Assembly: GCA_021816645.1 (NCBI GenBank)
Contig: JAKAXF010000036.1
Location: 1 to 5,897, forward strand
DNA length: 5,897 bases
Direction: 5' to 3'
Source of the DNA: Microcaldota archaeon
Lineage (GTDB): Archaea > Micrarchaeota > Micrarchaeia > Micrarchaeales > Micrarchaeaceae
Both the position numbers and the translations under genes were made by a program. A model generated the notes under the pieces. That model saw nothing but the letters and a program-made list of their open reading frames with translations. It did not search any database and had not been told where the DNA came from. Positions 5,178 through 5,897 of this stretch are shown here, piece after piece (the first letter of the stretch is position 1; each line of letters begins with the position of its first letter).

Positions 5178-5582
5178 TCATACTACTCTAGACGCCACTC
5201 CGGCCATCTTTATGTATATCTCTACTACTTCCCTCGCCATCGGGCCCTTCACCTCCGTTCCTACTGGAAGTCCGCCCTCCTTTACGAGTATGCACGCGTT
5301 GTCCTCGAACTTAACGCGCATGCCGTTGGGCCTTCTTATCGGCTGCTTCTGCCTTATTATGACGGCCTGCACCTTCTTCTTTATGTATTCGGGTGAACCA
5401 GCCTTTACGCTTCCTGTAAATATGTCACCTATACCGCTGGCGGCGAGCTTCCCCTTCTTGCCTCCTCCGCCTTTTCCGACCTTGTTTATTATCATTATCA
5501 TCTTGGCGCCGCTGTTGTCAGCGCACGTCAGCACGCTACCCGGAATGAGAGTCTTTGATATGTTGGTCGCTATACTCTTCAT
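5178..5582 (-). CDS. rpl14: 50S ribosomal protein uL14 (archaeal L14p/L23e form)
   Basis: uL14 binds 23S rRNA and forms an inter-subunit bridge. The 134-residue product has TCADNSGAK (19-27), a glycine/lysine loop VGKGGGGKKGKLAASGIGD (35-53) and the segment GSPEYIKKKVQAVIIRQKQP (62-81). RRPNGMRVKFEDNACILV (83-100) and KGPMAREVVE (112-121) complete the archaeal signature. Length matches the family. ATG at 5582 overlaps the uS17 stop as ATGA, with GGGGAT 4 nt upstream. This overlap suggests tightly coupled translation with uS17. Confidence 0.97.
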   Translation of the reverse strand: MKSIATNISKTLIPGSVLTCADNSGAKMIMIINKVGKGGGGKKGKLAASGIGDIFTGSVKAGSPEYIKKKVQAVIIRQKQPIRRPNGMRVKFEDNACILVKEGGLPVGTEVKGPMAREVVEIYIKMAGVASRVV

Positions 5583-5875
5583 TCTGATCCCCTGCTTATT
5601 ACCTTAGTTACCGCGAAGGATTTCGTCTTGCTGAGCCTCCGCGTCTCAGATATTATCACTTTGTCTCCTACCTTCGCGCTCAGGCACGGCGGATTGTGCG
5701 CGCTGATCCTCGAATGCTTTCTGACCGACCTGCCGTACTTCTTGAGGAATACGGTGTAGGGCCTTTCTACGACCACGGTCTTGTCCGCCTTGTCGCTCAC
5801 TACCACGGCTTCTATGTCTGCGCCGCGCGTCTTTACGCTCCCGTGGATCGGGCATCTTGGATCATTGCATTCCAT
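5579..5875 (-). CDS. rps17: 30S ribosomal protein uS17 (archaeal S17p/S11e form)
   Basis: uS17 is a primary 16S rRNA-binding protein of the small subunit body. The 98-residue product starts with the archaeal ECNDPRCPIHG motif (2-12), whose C3, C8 and H11 may bind metal. It continues with the OB-fold core VVVSDKADKTVVVERPYTVF (24-43), KKYGRSVRKHSRISAHNPPC (45-64) and AKVGDKVIISETRRLSKTKS (67-86). The frame remains open upstream to the window edge, but ATG at 5875 is chosen because AGGAGTG lies 5 nt before it and the CNDPxCPxHG opening is where archaeal S17 normally begins. It overlaps uL14 by 4 nt. Confidence 0.96.
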   Translation of the reverse strand: MECNDPRCPIHGSVKTRGADIEAVVVSDKADKTVVVERPYTVFLKKYGRSVRKHSRISAHNPPCLSAKVGDKVIISETRRLSKTKSFAVTKVISRGSE

Positions 5876-5876
5876 A

Positions 5877-5897
5877 CTAGCACTCCTTTTTTTCTTG
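5877..5897 (-). CDS. possible C-terminal tail of the upstream operon gene (cut by the right edge)
   Basis: One minus-strand frame reads QEKKEC and then TAG, ending 1 nt before the uS17 ATG. In an operon this tightly packed, that is a plausible end of the preceding gene; archaea usually have an RNase P subunit (p29) or uL29 here. Six codons are too few to identify it, and the frame could be chance. Confidence 0.3.
   Translation of the reverse strand, partial: QEKKEC
5881..5887 (-). promoter_or_regulatory. ribosome binding site of uS17
   Basis: AGGAGTG, the strongest purine-rich Shine-Dalgarno match in the window, lies 5 nt before the uS17 ATG. It fixes the start at 5875 although the frame is open further upstream. 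Confidence 0.65.

Overview
The window is an archaeal ribosomal-protein operon of the spc/S10 type, read entirely on the minus strand. Every protein is the archaeal/eukaryotic form, and three (eS4, eL32, eL19) have no bacterial counterpart. Base composition is near half G+C by eye, and AGG/AGA arginine and ATA isoleucine codons are frequent. I am confident it is archaeal. A small-genome lineage of the Micrarchaeota/ARMAN type is only a tentative guess, to be settled by a concatenated ribosomal-protein tree.

Layout, in the direction of transcription (right to left): a 6-codon tail of an unidentified upstream gene at the right edge; then uS17, uL14, uL24, eS4, uL5, uS14, uS8, uL6, eL32, eL19, uL18 and uS5; then an 89-bp spacer; then the N-terminal 60 codons of a 4Fe-4S ferredoxin, cut by the left edge. 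The uS14 gene has only 52 codons and is easily missed. Gaps between the ribosomal genes are 20 bp or less, or the genes overlap at ATGA, which fits one polycistronic message with coupled translation. No gene-free stretch is longer than about 90 bp, and I see no mobile element, repeat array, RNA gene or plus-strand gene.

The proteins belong to both ribosomal subunits. uS17, eS4, uS14, uS8 and uS5 go to the 30S. uL14, uL24, uL5, uL6, eL32, eL19 and uL18 go to the 50S. Many are primary 16S, 23S or 5S rRNA binders, and co-transcription supports balanced supply.

Two points stand out. First, the canonical archaeal order is followed exactly through uS5 and then breaks: the expected uL30-uL15-secY are replaced by a ferredoxin with its own TATA box. 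Second, nearly all genes carry the same start-site signature, TGAT or a one-base variant placed 3 (sometimes 4) nt before the start codon. It matches the distal part of the archaeal Shine-Dalgarno sequence (GGAGGTGATC) and settles several ambiguous starts, including a TTG start for uS5. I do not see a novel multi-gene system here.
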